Of a stretch of DNA of 64,000 bases, positions 61,423-64,000 are shown one piece after another. The stretch lies in NCBI RefSeq assembly GCF_021117345.1, contig NZ_CP088261.1:3162001-3226000 (forward strand), given 5' to 3'. The notes below the pieces were generated by a model, which did not search any database, had not been told where the DNA came from, and saw only the letters and a program-made list of their open reading frames with translations. Position numbers and translations under genes: made by a program. This DNA comes from Microbacterium sp. cx-55 (lineage in GTDB: Bacteria > Actinomycetota > Actinomycetes > Actinomycetales > Microbacteriaceae). How positions within the stretch are numbered: position 1 is the stretch's first letter; each line of letters opens with the position of its first letter.

Positions 61423-63642
61423 ATGAGCGATCCCTGGGTCGTTGAAACTCAGCTCTGGTATCAGAACACGTACGGGGCTCTCCCCGGCTTCCAACAGATC
61501 GTCGTGGACGGTCAGGCCGGCTGGCAGACGATGTACGCGCTTACGCGTGCCCTTCAGTATGAGCTCGGTCTCACCTCCCTGTCGGACAACTTCGGAACTG
61601 GCACGCTGAGCACGCTCACCACGTTCGGAAGCATCACGGCAACGAACCCAAGTACTCAGACCGGACCGTCCAACATCGTTAAGATCGCGCAGGGTGCCTT
61701 GTACTGCAAGGGCTACAACGCGGGCAACGGCGACCTAACCGGCACGTGGTCGGCCACTACGCAATCGGCGATGACCGCACTGCGAAACGACCTCGGGCTC
61801 GGAGCCACATCGAGCGAACTTACGCCGAAACTGTTCAAGTTCCTTCTTACGATGGATGCCGCCAAGCTGCTCCCGGGCGGGGACTCTGTCATCCGTGACG
61901 GCCAGCGCGCCCTGAACGCTCGGTACCTGTCCCGGCGTGATTTCTATGTCGTGGCCACGGACGGGCATTTTCTCCGCGACACCCATCGAGCCCTACTGTT
62001 CGCGTTGCAGTATGAGATCCCGATGGCAGACGGTGTCGCCAACGGCAACTTCGGTCCCGGGACCAAGTCCGGTCTTCAGACGCAAGCCAATCTGTCAGTC
62101 GGTTCCAGCGACTCCACCAAATACTTCGTGCGGTGGTTCCATTTCGCGTTGCGAGTCAACGGGTATCCCGTCGCGTTCTCGGGTACGTACACGAGCACCA
62201 CTGCCACACACGTGACGAGCTTCCAGACGTTCGTGGGCTTGCCCACGACCGGAACCGCCAATCTCGCAACATGGGCTTCGCTTCTCGTAAGCACCGGAGA
62301 CCCCGACAGGTCAGGAACGGGAGCTGACGGCATCACGACCCTCACCCCTGCCCGTCTGACGACACTCCGTAGCGCGGGATACCAGTACTTCGGGCGGTAC
62401 CTCACGAACGCCATCGACCACAACCCAGACAAGTGCATCAAGGACGGCGAGGTGGCTAACATCTTCGCCGCCGGCGGCCGCTTGTTCCCGCTGTTTCAGA
62501 CCGGCGGCGGTAGCGCTTCGCACTTCACGGAAGAACGCGCGGCAGAGGTGGCGGAGGAGGCAGCTAATGCAGCGTGGGCCTACCGCATTCCGGAGAATTC
62601 CGTCATCTACTTCAGTGTCGACTATGACGCGTATGACTGGGAAGTTATGGCAAGCATCATCCCCTACTTCCAAGTCGTGAACAATCTGCTCAGCACCTTT
62701 GGACGCAACTACCGAGTTGGTATCTATGGCCCCCGCAACGTGTGCAAGCGCGTCTCCGCAGCGGGTCTGGCGGTTTACAGCTTCGTCTCTGACATGTCGA
62801 CTGGCTACACCGGGAACTTGGGACATAGCCTTCCTTCGAATTGGGCGTTTGATCAAATCCAGACGCTCACCGTGGGTTCCGGCGCATCGGGCACAGAGAT
62901 CGACAAGAACATCGTTTCCGGGCGAGACACGGCAGTGACCACGCTCGCGCCTGCCATCGGCGTAGGCAACGACCCTCAAATTCCTGCGGCACGACGCGAC
63001 CAGTCCATCACGTCGTGGTTTGACCATTCGTATCGCTACGCCGCGAGCCCGCTTCACGCGGCGAATCAAGTCACTCAGCAGGCGCAGGTCCGGTCCTGGA
63101 TCACGGAGCACGACGCATACATAACGACACTCGCCGCCCAGTACCAGGTCTACAAAGCGCTGATCTTGACTCCCCTTATCTGGGAGGGCCTCGCGATCAA
63201 CCCGATGGACGTTGGGGATGCGGCCGTTCGTGCGTACTACGCCTGGAAGTCGGGGCTCGGCCCGCACCCGGGCGTCGTGTATACGGACTCCTCTACCGGT
63301 CTATGTCAGATCTTCGCCGAGACGGGCATCAAAGTGAACAACTGGGCAGTCAGTCAAGGCGTGATCACTGGCCGGTCCTACTCAATGAGCGTCTGGCAAG
63401 ACGTGTGGGAGATGTGGCGCAACCTGGCTGATGACCCGCAGTACAACCTGAAGATGGCGATGCTCACGATGATGTACTACGCCAGCACACGCCCCGCGGG
63501 AATTAGTGCAACGCAGATGCGGAGAATCACTCCTAGTCAAGTCATGAACGCGTTGACGGGTTACAACGGGGACGGTGTGTACGGTCGGGAACGGATGGCG
63601 CTTTACTACCTCATCCAACGTGCGCACGAAAGCTATCGTTAG
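61423..63642 (+). CDS. Large DUF1906 (GH25-like) protein with peptidoglycan-binding-like repeats
   Basis: A 739-residue protein with no signal peptide. Residues 1-300 hold three to four peptidoglycan-binding-like units (GTGTLSTL, GTWSATTQSAM, GNFGPGTKSGL, GTYTSTTATHVTSFQ). Residues about 302-510 form a DUF1906/Rv2525c-like hydrolase domain (GYQYFGRYLTN, YFSVDYDAYDWE, VGIYGPRNVC, EIDKNIVSGRD). The C-terminal part contains SSTGLCQIFAETG, which resembles a lytic-transglycosylase motif. GAGAGG precedes the ATG. It probably acts on the cell wall; a role in toxicity toward other cells is possible but unproven. Lower GC than the core genome. Confidence 0.75.
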   Translation: MSDPWVVETQLWYQNTYGALPGFQQIVVDGQAGWQTMYALTRALQYELGLTSLSDNFGTGTLSTLTTFGSITATNPSTQTGPSNIVKIAQGALYCKGYNAGNGDLTGTWSATTQSAMTALRNDLGLGATSSELTPKLFKFLLTMDAAKLLPGGDSVIRDGQRALNARYLSRRDFYVVATDGHFLRDTHRALLFALQYEIPMADGVANGNFGPGTKSGLQTQANLSVGSSDSTKYFVRWFHFALRVNGYPVAFSGTYTSTTATHVTSFQTFVGLPTTGTANLATWASLLVSTGDPDRSGTGADGITTLTPARLTTLRSAGYQYFGRYLTNAIDHNPDKCIKDGEVANIFAAGGRLFPLFQTGGGSASHFTEERAAEVAEEAANAAWAYRIPENSVIYFSVDYDAYDWEVMASIIPYFQVVNNLLSTFGRNYRVGIYGPRNVCKRVSAAGLAVYSFVSDMSTGYTGNLGHSLPSNWAFDQIQTLTVGSGASGTEIDKNIVSGRDTAVTTLAPAIGVGNDPQIPAARRDQSITSWFDHSYRYAASPLHAANQVTQQAQVRSWITEHDAYITTLAAQYQVYKALILTPLIWEGLAINPMDVGDAAVRAYYAWKSGLGPHPGVVYTDSSTGLCQIFAETGIKVNNWAVSQGVITGRSYSMSVWQDVWEMWRNLADDPQYNLKMAMLTMMYYASTRPAGISATQMRRITPSQVMNALTGYNGDGVYGRERMALYYLIQRAHESYR

Positions 63643-63999
63643 AAGCCGCCGCATCGCGGTCTGACTCGTGGCGTACGTTCCTGGTCGCATCTCCGCGCCG
63701 CCGCGCCATGCAAACGGTCCCGTGCCGACCGGCCCGATGAGCCGCTGCTGCGCGCGGTCACTGCCGCGATCCAAACCGATACGGAGCTCGCTCGCCAGTA
63801 CCGTGAAGTTCTGCTCCAGCCTCAAATGGCTGCCGTCGCTCAGCGCCTCGAGCGCGGCGGAGCCGTCGACCCGGATGCGGCGGCGGAGCTCCTGCTCGGT
63901 CCGGTCCTTCATCGCTGGCTGCTCCGCAGCCGCGCCTTCGACCACGACTGGATAGAGCAGCACGTCGACCGCACGTTACGCGGCGCAGAAGTCGATTGA
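63643..63999 (+). pseudogene. C-terminal fragment of a TetR family regulator
   Basis: Directly after the preceding stop, in the same frame, the sequence reads DEPLLRAVTAAIQTD, ELARQYREVLLQPQM, RLERGGAVDPDAA, LLLGPVLHRWLL and FDHDWIEQHVDRTL, then stops at 63997-63999. This is a typical TetR C-terminal ligand domain. There is no start codon or helix-turn-helix, and the first ~30 codons look frameshifted (SWRTFLVASP and MQTVP in another frame). It is backbone-like in composition, with a GGATGCGG, so it may mark the right edge of the accessory DNA. Confidence 0.65.
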
Positions 64000-64000
64000 G

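Overview
The window looks like chromosome from a high-GC actinobacterium, most probably Microbacterium or a close Microbacteriaceae relative. This is inferred from the GC-rich coding sequence, the many GTG starts and four-base stop/start overlaps, the very frequent octamer GGATGCGG, and gene content (HTH_42 proteins, large LuxR regulators, an actinobacterial-type hut locus). I saw no rRNA, tRNA, CRISPR array, integrase or transposase.

Layout. 1-5.9 kb: a zinc-type ABC lipoprotein under a leaderless, Zur-like promoter, an alpha-keto acid dehydrogenase operon (E1 alpha, E1 beta, E2) and a HisC-like aminotransferase. 5.9-16.7 kb: ordinary core and small membrane genes, LMW phosphatase, purB, a winged-helix glycosylase-like protein, SDR enzymes, TetR and NUDIX. 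Three nested palindromes of one type lie at 2.5, 10.0 and 11.3 kb. 16.8-23.2 kb: regulator and alpha/beta-hydrolase pairs (LuxR/LAL and AraC).

23.2-33.6 kb: a seven-gene beta-glucan or cellooligosaccharide utilisation cassette, all on the minus strand. It encodes a secreted multi-CBM GH5, a GH1 beta-glucosidase, a sugar ABC importer, a cytoplasmic GH5 and a ROK repressor. A perfect 75-bp direct repeat flanks it, made of the 3' ends of the two convergent host genes it separates. 33.6-38.2 kb: TetR, an ene-reductase, SDR, quinone oxidoreductase-like and hydrolase genes with well-formed operators. 38.3-41.6 kb: a two-component system with a PepSY-like target, both preceded by TTCAG direct repeats, then a YjbR protein.

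41.7-56.6 kb: a histidine-derivative catabolic locus. It has hutD, a quaternary-amine-type (ProU/OpuB) ABC importer, a histidine ammonia-lyase homologue that lacks the MIO-forming Ala-Ser-Gly, and an operon of P450, M20 amidohydrolase, hutF, hutU and hutI. A PDR-type reductase diverges from the P450 gene, and two IclR regulators follow it. The lyase should deliver urocanate to HutU, HutI, HutF and the amidohydrolase, giving glutamate. Without MIO, and with a betaine-type importer and a P450, the true substrate may be a methylated histidine such as hercynine or ergothioneine rather than histidine. I consider this the best candidate for a new system.

56.7-64 kb: visibly lower-GC accessory DNA with small lipoproteins, secreted or membrane proteins of unknown function, a putative Tat-signal protein and a large DUF1906/peptidoglycan-binding-like protein. 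TetR-like fragments lie on either side of the last two genes.
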